DNA of 54,481 nt from Actinomycetota bacterium (GTDB lineage: Bacteria > Actinomycetota > Acidimicrobiia > Acidimicrobiales > Ilumatobacteraceae), in NCBI GenBank assembly GCA_963169665.1, contig CAUJET010000052.1:1-54481 (forward strand). Direction: 5' to 3'. This document shows, piece by piece, positions 24,453-31,998 of this stretch. The notes under the pieces are model-generated. The model was not told the DNA's origin and made no database searches. It saw only the letters and a list, made by a program, of their open reading frames with translations. The translations under genes and the position numbers were made by a program. Within the stretch, counting starts at the first letter, position 1, and every line of letters begins with the position of its first letter.

Positions 24453-24478
24453 ATACCCGAGGGAACCGGAGGGTAAAC
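24453..24478 (-). promoter_or_regulatory. SigF-like promoter of HATPase gene 3
   Basis: GTTT-N16-GGGTAT on the minus strand, an exact match to the usual SigF/SigB-family pattern. Predicted start of transcription near 24446. Confidence 0.6.
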
Positions 24479-24602
24479 ATCCGGCGACGCACCCTGTCGT
24501 CGCACCCGTCGGCACGCCGCTGCAGGGCATCACGGCGCTTCGCGGCAGGCCGGAGGACGACGGTCCGGAACGGTCATGGGAGGGCAGCGGGCCGTGCGCG
24601 TG

Positions 24603-25403
24603 TCACGCCATCGGTGTGCGCCAAGCGCCTTGGGCGTTGACGAGGCGCACATCGACGACGCTCACCAGCGACGGGTCGGATCCTTCGATGAGGCGCACGG
24701 CGTCGGCCGCCGCCTCGTCGTCACTGACGAACGCGGCAACCACACCCATCGTGCGGCCGGGGACGTGCGGCTGGCTCCACGCCTGCTCGCCGGCGTGGCG
24801 ACCGAGACCCCCGAGCATGGCGCCGACCACGGCACCGAGGATCGCGCCGAACCCGGCGGTGATGATGCCGGTCGCCACCTCGTCACCGATCAGCAACCCG
24901 AGCGATCCCGCGGCGACGAGGCCGACCAGGGCTCCCAACGCGGCCGACACCGCGATCCGACGGTCGGGCAGGTCGGTGACGCTCTCGGAGTTCTCGCCGC
25001 CCTGTCCCACGACCCGAGGTGCTTCAGGCTCGACGAGGATCGCGATCGACCGTTCCCAGCCGGCGTCGTGCATGAGATCGAGCAGGGCGACCGTGGCCTC
25101 GGCGCCGACCACGTGTGCGACGACGGTGTGCTCGGCGAGGTCGAGGGCTGCGAGCGCCTCGACGGAGCGCCGTTGTGTCGCGGACCGACCTTCGACATCT
25201 GGGCGCTCGGGGCGCTCAGGGGGTCGGGTCGGACGCTGATGAGTTCCCACGTCGGTCGGGCGACTCCCGGTCGCAGCCCTGGGTGCGGTCGCCGGTGCGG
25301 CGTCCTCGTCCGGCGACAGCGCGACACGTCGACCGTCGGGATACCTGACCTCGACCGTGTGGTTCGGGAATTCGGTGCGGGTGTACTCGAGCAGGGTGGT
25401 CAC
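24603..25403 (-). CDS. Hypothetical protein with glycine-rich membrane segment
   Basis: 266 aa from GTG 25403, a start supported by a SigF-like -10 box nine bases upstream (the open frame extends 22 codons further). Three parts: a short N-terminal domain (LLEYTRTEFPNHTVEVRYPD), a charged Pro/Arg linker (about 40-85) and a C-terminal domain with a glycine-zipper-like hydrophobic hairpin near 155-205 (VSAALGALVGLVAAGSLGLL, FGAILGAVVGAMLGGLG) flanked by alpha/beta segments. Such hairpins occur in general-stress membrane proteins, but the family is not recognised. Its promoter places it with the stress genes. Confidence 0.65.
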   Translation of the reverse strand: MTTLLEYTRTEFPNHTVEVRYPDGRRVALSPDEDAAPATAPRAATGSRPTDVGTHQRPTRPPERPERPDVEGRSATQRRSVEALAALDLAEHTVVAHVVGAEATVALLDLMHDAGWERSIAILVEPEAPRVVGQGGENSESVTDLPDRRIAVSAALGALVGLVAAGSLGLLIGDEVATGIITAGFGAILGAVVGAMLGGLGRHAGEQAWSQPHVPGRTMGVVAAFVSDDEAAADAVRLIEGSDPSLVSVVDVRLVNAQGAWRTPMA

Positions 25404-25412
25404 GAGGTGCCG

Positions 25413-25438
25413 GTACCCATGGGTTCGGGGATCGAACC
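25413..25438 (-). promoter_or_regulatory. SigF-like promoter, leaderless
   Basis: GGTT-N16-GGGTAC followed by 9 nt and GTG 25403. It decides the start codon. Confidence 0.6.
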
Positions 25439-25552
25439 GTCGCTCCCCGGACGCGGCACGGGGCGCCACGCCGGGGTTCGGGTCCGGTCGTGGCGCCCCG
25501 CGCTGTTCATCGCCTTCGACTCACGTCGCGGCGGGAACACCGAGATCGCTCG

Positions 25553-25801
25553 TCAGGGCGCGATCGTGGTCATGTCGGTCATGGAGGTGTCGGTCATGGA
25601 GGTGTCGGTCATCGAGTCGTCCGGCAGGTCGCCGACCGGCGTGGTGTCGTCGACGCCTGTCGGCGTCGAGATGTCGACGTCGTCCATGTCGTCCATGTCG
25701 GCATCGTCGTCACCACAGGCTGCGAGGCCGCTGGTGACGGCCAGGAGGGCGACGACGCTCAGGCGTCGGATGCGTCGTTGCTGATGGGGTGCATGTCTCA
25801 C
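25553..25801 (-). CDS. Small Met/Asp-rich lipoprotein
   Basis: 82 aa. The signal peptide ends in a lipobox (LLAVTSGLAACGDDD), so the mature ~54 residues are anchored outside the membrane. The mature part is almost all Asp, Met, Thr and Ser: DDDADMDDMDDVD followed by the repeat MTDTS-MTDTS-MTDM, encoded by 15-bp direct repeats at about 25574-25617. Met/Asp-rich extracellular peptides often bind metal such as copper or calcium; this is inference. GTG 25801 is preceded by GAGAGGA. Not recognised as a named family. Confidence 0.75.
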   Translation of the reverse strand: MRHAPHQQRRIRRLSVVALLAVTSGLAACGDDDADMDDMDDVDISTPTGVDDTTPVGDLPDDSMTDTSMTDTSMTDMTTIAP

Positions 25802-25949
25802 GTGGGGGATTCCTCTCGTTCACGTTCACGGGTTCACGGCTCGTCGACGGCGTCGACGGGCTGCTGTCCGCCCGCTGGAGCGACCGGTGCCCGTTGTCGT
25901 GCGGCGCCAAACCCGACCGCGCGGGACGCACCACGTACGTCGTCGCCTC

Positions 25950-25975
25950 GTCTTCCCATCGTCCACGCCGGGTAC
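25950..25975 (+). promoter_or_regulatory. SigF-like promoter, leaderless
   Basis: GTCT-N16-GGGTAC followed by 9 nt and ATG 25985; no Shine-Dalgarno sequence is needed in this arrangement. Confidence 0.55.
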
Positions 25976-25984
25976 CGAGGACAC

Positions 25985-26461
25985 ATGTCCGATCCGATGA
26001 CGTCTGCCGACCCGCCCTCCCGAGCCGCCAACCCACCGGCGCACCAGCCCCCCGACGAGGGTCCGTCCGACCGCACGACCCTCACCGCCGTCGTCGATGC
26101 GTACCGCGAGAGCGGGTTCGCCACCGACTTCCATGCGGAGGAGGCCGACCCAGACGTCCGCCGCGAGGGCGACCCCACCGCAGTCCTGCGCTGCAGCGAG
26201 TGCGCGTCGGCCATCGACCCGCGCCGGGCGGCCATCCACAGCATGCGCCGGCTCGAAGGCGCGTCCGACCCCGATGACATGGCCGCCGTCGTGGCGACCA
26301 GCTGCCCCGTGTGCGGAGCCGACGGGACCGTCGTCCTCGGCTACGGGCCGATGGCCGCCGCCGTGGACGCTGACGTGCTGCTCGCAATGCGTGACCGGCG
26401 CGAGGACGACGTCCTTCCTCCCCACCAGCCGCCGATGCCGGACAGCGACACCGCCGGGTGA
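25985..26461 (+). CDS. Hypothetical zinc-ribbon protein
   Basis: 158 aa. A disordered Pro/Asp-rich N-terminus (1-35) is followed by LTAVVDAYRESGFATDFHAE and two CxxC knuckles: LRCSECASAID and TSCPVCGADG, 39 residues apart, forming one zinc ribbon. The sequence between them (RRAAIHSMRRLEGASDPDD) suggests an inserted helical hairpin. The end is acidic and Pro-rich. Function unknown. The start is fixed by a SigF-like -10 box 9 nt upstream. Confidence 0.75.
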   Translation: MSDPMTSADPPSRAANPPAHQPPDEGPSDRTTLTAVVDAYRESGFATDFHAEEADPDVRREGDPTAVLRCSECASAIDPRRAAIHSMRRLEGASDPDDMAAVVATSCPVCGADGTVVLGYGPMAAAVDADVLLAMRDRREDDVLPPHQPPMPDSDTAG

Positions 26462-26507
26462 CGTGTGAGACGTGACGCCCTCGGCCTGAGGCCAGGGCCG
26501 AGGCCGA

Positions 26508-27131
26508 TCAGTTCGGGGAGTGGACGCAGTCCGGCGGGTCGAACACGCTCACGTCGATCAGGGCGTCTCCCGCGTGGGCGCTGTCGAGTTCCCGTCGAAC
26601 GGTCGACGCGAGCCTCGTCGCAGACCGCTCGTCCAGTGACGGCACCGCGATGAACGTGATGCTCCGTCGACGTTCGAAGTGCCGTCGGCGTTGCATCGGA
26701 CCCCGCCGTGAGCGTCGCATCGACCGCAGGCCCGTGATCACGAGCACGACGGCGATCGGTGCGACCGCGGCGGCCACCACCACGGTCGCGGTGCGCGCGG
26801 TCGCCCCGGTCGCCCCCACTCGTACGACCGCCGCTGCCACGGCCATCGTGGCCAGTGCGCACATCACGGTCACGCCGAGCCGCCCGAGTCGGCTGCGCTG
26901 ACGGTCGGGCCCGACGCCGATCGCCGCGACACGCACCGCGGCCACCGGTGCGTCGGCCGCGACCCGTCGGACCCTGGTGAGCGCGTCGAGCCCCTCCCGT
27001 GCTCCGACCACTTCGATGATCACCGTGGGCGATGCCAGGCTGAGATCGGTGAGCGCCGTGGTGTCGAGGGGTTCCATCACGCGATGAGGGTGCGTCTCGC
27101 GCACGAGCTCTCGGAGCGTGGCGGTCGTCAT
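26508..27131 (-). CDS. Hypothetical protein with two membrane helices
   Basis: 207 aa. A soluble N-terminal region (about 1-85, with ASPTVIIEVVGAREGLDALTR) is followed by two membrane helices (about 88-110, LGVTVMCALATMAVAAAVVR, and 118-137, TVVVAAAVAPIAVVLVITGL) and a basic cytoplasmic C-terminal domain (SLDERSATRLASTVRRELDS). Not recognised. ATG 27131 overlaps the stop of the upstream membrane-protein gene by 4 bp, so the two are co-translated and their products may form one complex. Confidence 0.65.
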   Translation of the reverse strand: MTTATLRELVRETHPHRVMEPLDTTALTDLSLASPTVIIEVVGAREGLDALTRVRRVAADAPVAAVRVAAIGVGPDRQRSRLGRLGVTVMCALATMAVAAAVVRVGATGATARTATVVVAAAVAPIAVVLVITGLRSMRRSRRGPMQRRRHFERRRSITFIAVPSLDERSATRLASTVRRELDSAHAGDALIDVSVFDPPDCVHSPN

Positions 27132-27643
27132 GGACGGCTCGATCCGCTGCACACCAGCACGACCGCCAGCACCGACGACGTGGCGATCACGAACCATGCG
27201 TCCACCGCACCGACCGCGAGTTCCTCGGCCACCCGTCGGCGTTCCAACAGCATGAACACGCCGGTCACCGCGAGGGCCGCCGCCATCGCACCCAGCACCA
27301 ACCTCGATCGGGTCGCGGCGGCGAGCATCATCACGAGTCCGAAGCAGACCTCGATCACGCCCAGTCGGGCCGTGTGCGTCGTGCCGGCCAACTCGACCAC
27401 GGAGGTGGTCGACTCGAGCTCCCGCGCACGCAGCAGCACCACGGACCCCACGGTGGCGGTGACGAGACCCCACGTCGCGGTCGCGACGACGGGCATCACC
27501 GGCGACAGGCGCGGCGGTCGTCGACGTCGCACGTGGCGGGTCGCGGGCTCGGGACCCGTCGGCCAGGCCTGGCGTGTGACGCCTCGGTCCACGAGGCGGT
27601 CCGTCGCCGTCGACTGCATCGAGTGCCTGCTCGTGCGTTCCAT
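27128..27643 (-). CDS. Hypothetical four-helix membrane protein
   Basis: 171 aa from ATG 27643, which has CTGGAGG seven bases upstream. A basic 50-residue N-terminus precedes four hydrophobic segments: PVVATATWGLVTATVGSVVL, LGVIEVCFGLVMMLAAA, LVLGAMAAALAVTGVFMLL and AWFVIATSSVLAVVLVCSG. No family recognised. It forms a coupled pair with the next gene and is divergent from the NarL-type regulator at 27836. Confidence 0.65.
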   Translation of the reverse strand: MERTSRHSMQSTATDRLVDRGVTRQAWPTGPEPATRHVRRRRPPRLSPVMPVVATATWGLVTATVGSVVLLRARELESTTSVVELAGTTHTARLGVIEVCFGLVMMLAAATRSRLVLGAMAAALAVTGVFMLLERRRVAEELAVGAVDAWFVIATSSVLAVVLVCSGSSRP

Positions 27644-27665
27644 CGCGTGCCTCCAGCGCGTCGTC

Positions 27666-27692
27666 CGCGACCGGTGGGAGCCACCGGTCGCG
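27666..27692. promoter_or_regulatory. 27-bp perfect inverted repeat in a divergent promoter region
   Basis: CGCGACCGGTGG and CCACCGGTCGCG flank a 3-base centre GAG. It lies just upstream of ATG 27643 in its leader, between divergent genes, so an operator or mRNA hairpin is more likely than a terminator. Confidence 0.5.
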
Positions 27693-27710
27693 TTTCCACC
27701 CGCTGAGTCG

Positions 27711-27737
27711 ATGCCCACGTGGAACCGTACTCGAAAC
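27711..27737 (-). promoter_or_regulatory. Weak SigF-like promoter of the membrane-protein pair
   Basis: GTTT-N17-GGGCAT on the minus strand; one base off in the -10 box. The same variant occurs at 54028-54054. The hairpin at 27666-27692 would lie in the leader. Confidence 0.3.
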
Positions 27738-27800
27738 CCCCGACGTGTGGTCCGCGGCCGGAGGGTCCGGCGGGCCGCTACGCACGTTCACCCGGCCGAG

Positions 27801-27826
27801 GTTTGCGCAACCCACCCGGGTGGTAC
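27801..27826 (+). promoter_or_regulatory. SigF-like promoter of the NarL-type regulator, leaderless
   Basis: GTTT-N16-TGGTAC then 9 nt to ATG 27836. It overlaps the GC palindrome CCACCCGGGTGG (27812-27823). Confidence 0.5.
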
Positions 27827-27835
27827 CTCAGCGCT

Positions 27836-28645
27836 ATGCAACCGTCGGACCAAGACCCGGACCAGCATCCCGACCCGTGGCGCCAGCCCGATCCGATGGA
27901 GGGCCGCGCCGGGCGTCCCCCGGGCACGAACGGCCCACTCCGGATCGCCGTCGTCAACGACTACGAGGTGATCGTCCGCGGCGTCGCGGCAATGTTGCAG
28001 CCGTTCGACGATCGGGTCCAGGTCGTCGAGGTCGAGGTCGGTGGCGTCGCGGAGGCAAGCGTCGACATCGCGTTGTTCGACACGTTCGGTGGTCATCGCA
28101 CGATCCTCCGACGCGCCCAGGCGATGGTCGCCGACCGAGAGGTCGATCACGTCGTGCTGTACACCTGGAGCGCGGACGCGAACCTGCTGGCGGTCGCCCG
28201 CGCCAGCGGTGTCTCGGGTGTGCTCTCCAAGGCCGGTTCCGCCAACCAGTTGGTCGACGGACTCGAGCGCGTCGCCGCCGGCGAACAACTCGGGTTCGAC
28301 ACCCCCTTGCGGCTGGCCGGGCACCAGGGTCACCTCACCGACATCGGTCGCCGTACATCGGCCATCGGAGACGGGTCCGGCTCGACGGGCGCACGTCCGG
28401 CGCCGCCGATGATCGACCTCCAGGCCGACCTCACCGCCCGGGAGCAGGAGGTCCTGGCGATGCTCGGGCTCGGCCTGAGCAACCGCGACATCGCCGACGA
28501 ACTGTTCCTCGGCGTCGAGACCGTCCGCACCTACGTGCGCCAGGTGTATCAGAAGCTCGGCGTGAAGAACCGGACGCAGGCGGCCGTGCGTGCCCGTGTG
28601 CTCGGGCTGGAACCGGCTGCAGAGCGTCGGCCGGCAGCGAGCTGA
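27836..28645 (+). CDS. NarL/LuxR-family response regulator with atypical receiver
   Basis: 269 aa. After a disordered 33-residue N-terminus the receiver (about 35-150) starts RIAVVNDYEVIVRGVAAML: the usual DD pair is ND, while the phosphoacceptor position (IALFDTFGG) and the lysine (GVLSKAGS) are kept. A Gly/Ser linker leads to a LuxR HTH (about 200-262): LTAREQEVLAMLGLGLSNRD, VETVRTYVRQVYQKLGVKNR. With one acidic residue missing, phosphorylation may be weak or absent. No kinase nearby. A SigF-like promoter lies immediately upstream, so this is probably a second-tier stress regulator. Confidence 0.9.
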   Translation: MQPSDQDPDQHPDPWRQPDPMEGRAGRPPGTNGPLRIAVVNDYEVIVRGVAAMLQPFDDRVQVVEVEVGGVAEASVDIALFDTFGGHRTILRRAQAMVADREVDHVVLYTWSADANLLAVARASGVSGVLSKAGSANQLVDGLERVAAGEQLGFDTPLRLAGHQGHLTDIGRRTSAIGDGSGSTGARPAPPMIDLQADLTAREQEVLAMLGLGLSNRDIADELFLGVETVRTYVRQVYQKLGVKNRTQAAVRARVLGLEPAAERRPAAS

Positions 28646-28656
28646 ACGGCCTCGAC

Positions 28657-29094
28657 GTGTTCGCCGCCACCAGCGAGCGGCGCCTCGACGCCACCCCGGC
28701 GCGGGTCTTCGCGGCGCTCATCGATGCCGAGCGATATCCGGAGTGGCTCGTCGGCGCACGTGCCGTGGTCGTCGACGACGACCGGTGGCCTCGGGCCGGC
28801 AGTTCGTTCCACCACGAGGTCGGCATGGGACCCATCGACGTGCAGGACTCCACCACGGTCGTCGGGATGGAGCCGTGGCGTCGGCTCGACCTGATCGTGC
28901 GGGCGAGGCCGTTCCTCGTCGCGAACGTCTCGTTCGAGGTGACGCCGCTCGGGTCCGGGTCGTGCGTCCGAATGACCGAGACCCCCCGCGGTGCGTTCGT
29001 GCTGTTCGGTCCGTTCATCACTCCGTTCGTCCGATGGCGAAACGCACGATCGCTCGCCAAGCTCGCCGAACAGATGGCGTCGTGCGGCCCGTGA
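28657..29094 (+). CDS. SRPBCC-family (START/polyketide-cyclase-like) protein
   Basis: 145 aa from GTG 28657, 11 nt after the regulator stop. Typical SRPBCC order: RRLDATPARVFAALIDAERY, PEWLVGARAVVVDDD, then beta strands and a long C-terminal helix (WRNARSLAKLAEQM). The family has a deep hydrophobic pocket for lipids or polyketides; no catalytic residue can be assigned. Its stop overlaps the next start (GTGA), pairing it with the FAD oxidoreductase. Confidence 0.85.
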   Translation: MFAATSERRLDATPARVFAALIDAERYPEWLVGARAVVVDDDRWPRAGSSFHHEVGMGPIDVQDSTTVVGMEPWRRLDLIVRARPFLVANVSFEVTPLGSGSCVRMTETPRGAFVLFGPFITPFVRWRNARSLAKLAEQMASCGP

Positions 29095-30914
29095 CGAGCA
29101 GGACCTCGTCATGGCCGTCGCGACGAGCCGACGCAACCGGGCGCGGTGCCGACGACGCGCGCGACGTGCACGACGCCGTCGTGATCGGCGCCGGGCCGAA
29201 CGGCCTCGTCGCCGCCAACGTCCTCGCCGATGCCGGGTGGGACGTGCTCGTGGTGGAGGCCCAACCCGTGCCCGGCGGGGCCGTCCGCACGGCTTCGCTC
29301 ACCGCCCCCGGCTTCCGTGACGACGTGTTCAGCGCCTTCTATCCCCTGGCCGCTGCGTCGTCGGTGCTACGCGACCTCGCGCTGCACGACCACGGACTCC
29401 GGTGGACGCATGCGCCGACGGTGCTGGCGCATCCGCTGCCCGGCGCTCCTGCCGCCCTGCTCCACCGGGACATCGATGTCACCGCAGCCTCGCTGGAGGT
29501 CGGTCACCCCGGTGACGGCGACGCCTACCGGGTCGTCGACGCCGAGTTCCGGCACGTCGCCGGTCCGCTGCTGGACGTCCTGCTGCGTCCGTTCCCTCCG
29601 GTGGGACCGGCGCTGCGACTCGGCGCCCGCGCCCGCCCCGCCGGGGTACGGGACCTCACTCGGCTGGCGCTCGTGCCGCTGCGTCGGTTCCTGGAGGAGC
29701 GCTTCGGCGGCGAGCAGGCGGCGCTGCTCTATGCCGGGCTGGCGCTGCACGCCGACCTCACTCCGGAGACGTCGGGCAGCGCGCTGTTCGGCTGGCTCCT
29801 CGCCGGGCTCGGCCAACAGCACGGGTTCCCCGTACCCGTCGGTGGCGCCGGCTCCATCACCGATGCCCTCGTCGCACGACTGGCAACGGTCGGCGGCAGC
29901 GTGCGTTGCGACACTCGGATCGACCGGATCGAGATCGCACGCGGTCGCGCCGTCGGTGTCCGCACGGCGAGCGGCCAGGTCATCCACGCGCGTCGCGCCG
30001 TGCTCGCCGACACGGATGCGACCTCGCTCCTGCTCGACCTGGTGGGTCCCGAGCACCTGCCGGCATCGACCCTGCACCGGGTGCGACGCATCGAGCGAGG
30101 CGCCGGCACCTTCAAGATCGACTGGGCGCTCTCGGCACCCGTGCCCTGGGCCGACCACACCGTGCGCGGCGCGGGCACGGTCCACCTCGCCGACAGCCTC
30201 GACGAACTCACGGTGACCGCGTCCGAGCTCGCCCGCCATCTCGTGCCGCGCGACCCCTTCGTGCTGCTCGGCCAGATGACGACGGCAGATCCCACCCGGT
30301 CACCGGCGGGGACGGAGTCGGTGTGGGCGTACACACACGTGCCGCAATGGGTCCGCGGTGACGCCGGCGCCCACGAGCACCCACGAGTGATGGGCACCTG
30401 GGACGACGACGACACGGAGCGATTCGCGGCCCGGCTCGAGGCGAGGGTGGAGCGCTTGGCACCCGGGTTCGGCGAGCTGGTCATCGCTCGTCATCTCATG
30501 CCGCCACCCGTGCTGCAGTCGATGGATGCGAACCTCGTGGGCGGCGACATCGGTGGTGGGACCGCGCAACTGCATCAGCAGCTCGTCTTCCGGCCCATGT
30601 CGGGGCTCGGGCGGCCCGAGACCCCGGTGCGCGGTCTCTACCTGGCGTCGGCGTCGGCCCATCCGGGCGGCGGCGTGCACGGTGCATGCGGCGCGAACGC
30701 GGCGCGAGCCGCGATCCTGCATCACCGGCTGCGGCACGTGTCGTGGGGCTCTCGTTCCGCTGCGGCGAGCCAGTCGGCCCACCGTGTCACATCGTCGCCG
30801 ACGCCCGACCTCCTGGCCGGCATTCCGGCCGACCTCCCCGCGTCGGCAGGGTCAGCAGGATCAGCGGGGTCGACGGCGGCACCGACCGATGCGCCGAGCG
30901 CGATGCCGACGTAA
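29091..30914 (+). CDS. FAD-dependent oxidoreductase, phytoene-desaturase-like
   Basis: 607 aa from GTG 29091. The dinucleotide-binding motif AVVIGAGPNGLVAANVLADAG and VVEAQPVPGGAVRTASL mark a phytoene desaturase/CrtI-like flavoprotein; the C-terminal FAD motif is VRGLYLASASAHPGGGVHGA. Such NAD(P)/FAD proteins act on carotenoids, retinoids or lipids, but no carotenoid genes are here. Family members end soon after the HGACG motif (about 540); this one continues about 60 residues (Ser/Ala/Pro-rich) through sequence antisense to the PilZ gene, overlapping it by 193 bp. The tail is probably a run-on after loss of a nearer stop. Confidence 0.85.
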   Translation: MTSRTSSWPSRRADATGRGADDARDVHDAVVIGAGPNGLVAANVLADAGWDVLVVEAQPVPGGAVRTASLTAPGFRDDVFSAFYPLAAASSVLRDLALHDHGLRWTHAPTVLAHPLPGAPAALLHRDIDVTAASLEVGHPGDGDAYRVVDAEFRHVAGPLLDVLLRPFPPVGPALRLGARARPAGVRDLTRLALVPLRRFLEERFGGEQAALLYAGLALHADLTPETSGSALFGWLLAGLGQQHGFPVPVGGAGSITDALVARLATVGGSVRCDTRIDRIEIARGRAVGVRTASGQVIHARRAVLADTDATSLLLDLVGPEHLPASTLHRVRRIERGAGTFKIDWALSAPVPWADHTVRGAGTVHLADSLDELTVTASELARHLVPRDPFVLLGQMTTADPTRSPAGTESVWAYTHVPQWVRGDAGAHEHPRVMGTWDDDDTERFAARLEARVERLAPGFGELVIARHLMPPPVLQSMDANLVGGDIGGGTAQLHQQLVFRPMSGLGRPETPVRGLYLASASAHPGGGVHGACGANAARAAILHHRLRHVSWGSRSAAASQSAHRVTSSPTPDLLAGIPADLPASAGSAGSAGSTAAPTDAPSAMPT

Positions 30915-31159
30915 GTGTGGAAGTCGTCGCCGCGTTCCACGCGGGCGACCCGACCGACCAGGTGCAGTGCGCCACTCGGGTCGGGGACCGACACGCAGAC
31001 GCGCAGCCCCGTGGGCAGCCCGACCGGCTCGGGGAACGACAGCAGCAGCCCGTGGGTCGAGGCGTCCATGAGACGAGCGGTCGGCAGCGGCGCCTCGCTC
31101 GCGGTCCCCACACGCACGGGTCGAACGAGCCCACGACGGGGAGCAGCTCTGCGTTCCAC
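30722..31159 (-). CDS. PilZ-like domain protein
   Basis: 145 aa from GTG 31159. MERRAAPRRGLVRPVRVG carries an RRxxR-like N-terminal arginine cluster, then LMDASTHGLLLSFPEPVGLP matches the (D/N)xSxxG segment, and VGRVARVERGDDFHTYVGIA the closing strands. Together these are the cyclic-di-GMP binding elements of PilZ domains, so it may read out the second messenger made near 1-7 kb (inference). The Ala/Asp/Pro-rich C-terminus overlaps the converging FAD-oxidoreductase gene. A weak SigF-like -10 box (GGGTAA) lies 9 nt before the start. Confidence 0.75.
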   Translation of the reverse strand: MERRAAPRRGLVRPVRVGTASEAPLPTARLMDASTHGLLLSFPEPVGLPTGLRVCVSVPDPSGALHLVGRVARVERGDDFHTYVGIALGASVGAAVDPADPADPADAGRSAGMPARRSGVGDDVTRWADWLAAAEREPHDTCRSR

Positions 31160-31168
31160 GCCCTGCCG

Positions 31169-31194
31169 TTACCCCCTGCCCGCCGCGCCGATGC
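31169..31194 (-). promoter_or_regulatory. Weak SigF-like promoter of the PilZ gene
   Basis: GCAT-N16-GGGTAA then 9 nt to GTG 31159. The -35 box is poor but identical to that before glgE. Confidence 0.35.
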
Positions 31195-31360
31195 CACCCT
31201 CGTGGGTGAACGCGGCCAGGGCCACGCCCACTCAGGGCTTCGGGGCGTTCCACGCCGGGGGAGGCCGCGGATCAACGGCCGCAGCCGCAACATCCGCAAC
31301 GGGGTCGGCATCGAGCACGCCAGCCTCGCCGTTGGCAGGGTCCGCAGCTCGTTCGTCGCC

Positions 31361-31408
31361 GATCCGGGTGCGAATCCGGGTGCGGATCCGTGTGCGAATT
31401 CATGTGCG
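31361..31408. repeat. Four imperfect 12-bp tandem repeats
   Basis: Units GATCCGGGTGCG, AATCCGGGTGCG, GATCCGTGTGCG and AATTCATGTGCG follow each other in the 319-bp gap between whiB and the PilZ gene. No gene, hairpin or spacer pattern accompanies them; nothing else is seen in this gap apart from the PilZ promoter candidate. Confidence 0.85.
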
Positions 31409-31478
31409 AACTCGGCCCAGGTCGTTCCTCTGGGCGTCCCGCAGGTGGCTCGGTGGGAACCTCCCGTGTCGCGATCGC

Positions 31479-31940
31479 TCAGTCGCCGAGCTGGTGGCGC
31501 GTCGTCGGCACTGCCGACTCGGTCCCGGTGGCAGCGATCGGCGCACGGAACACATCGGTCCCCTCAGCGCCGCCCTTCGGCGTCGCCGCGGTGGGGGCCA
31601 GTTTCAGCGCGGCGCGACGGTCCTTCTCGTTCTCCCCGCCCCAGATGCCGCTCTCGCGGAACTGGCGAGCGTGGTCGCGACACGGCGCGACGACCGGGCA
31701 GGCGGCGCACACCGCCAGCGCCAGGCGCTCACGGTCGATCCGCTCGCGCTCGGGTTCGGTCGGACTGCCGAAGAACAGATCGGTCTGGCCTGCGCACGCC
31801 GCCTGCTCGGCCCACGACGGCACACGCCAGCGCTTGCGGGACCGGTCGGCAGCAGCGCGAGCCGAGCGCGACCGGGCCGTCGGGGGGCGCAGTCCGACGG
31901 GCAGCGGGGCGGCGGTGGGAAGGCGACGGCTGGAGCTCAC
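31479..31940 (-). CDS. WhiB-family iron-sulfur transcription factor
   Basis: 153 aa from GTG 31940. The four cysteines of the [4Fe-4S] cluster are in WAEQAACAGQ, ALAVCAACPVVAPC (C-x2-C-x5-C), followed by the ESGIWGGENEKDRRA turn (G-I-W-G-G). Basic residues after the turn fit DNA or sigma binding. WhiB proteins bind region 4 of the principal sigma factor and respond to redox or NO. The start is set at GTG 31940 because a near-consensus SigF-like promoter lies 9 nt upstream; a TTG at 31973 would read through it. A 60-residue basic N-terminus is longer than in most WhiB proteins. Confidence 0.9.
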   Translation of the reverse strand: MSSSRRLPTAAPLPVGLRPPTARSRSARAAADRSRKRWRVPSWAEQAACAGQTDLFFGSPTEPERERIDRERLALAVCAACPVVAPCRDHARQFRESGIWGGENEKDRRAALKLAPTAATPKGGAEGTDVFRAPIAATGTESAVPTTRHQLGD

Positions 31941-31949
31941 GGCGCACCG

Positions 31950-31975
31950 ATACCCACCGCCGCCCACCTCCAACC
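31950..31975 (-). promoter_or_regulatory. SigF-like promoter of whiB, leaderless
   Basis: GGTT-N16-GGGTAT then 9 nt to GTG 31940. whiB would be both downstream of the sigma gene and directly controlled by that class of sigma. Confidence 0.6.
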
Positions 31976-31998
31976 CGATTTCGCCGGACGTCGGATGC

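Noticed and set aside
27812..27823. GC palindrome CCACCCGGGTGG as a specific operator
   Set aside because: Short GC-only palindromes are expected by chance at this base composition; mentioned only with its neighbours.
31361..31408. Possible CRISPR-like array (12-bp repeats; also 23691-23726)
   Set aside because: Units are 12 bp, contiguous, with no spacers and no cas genes.
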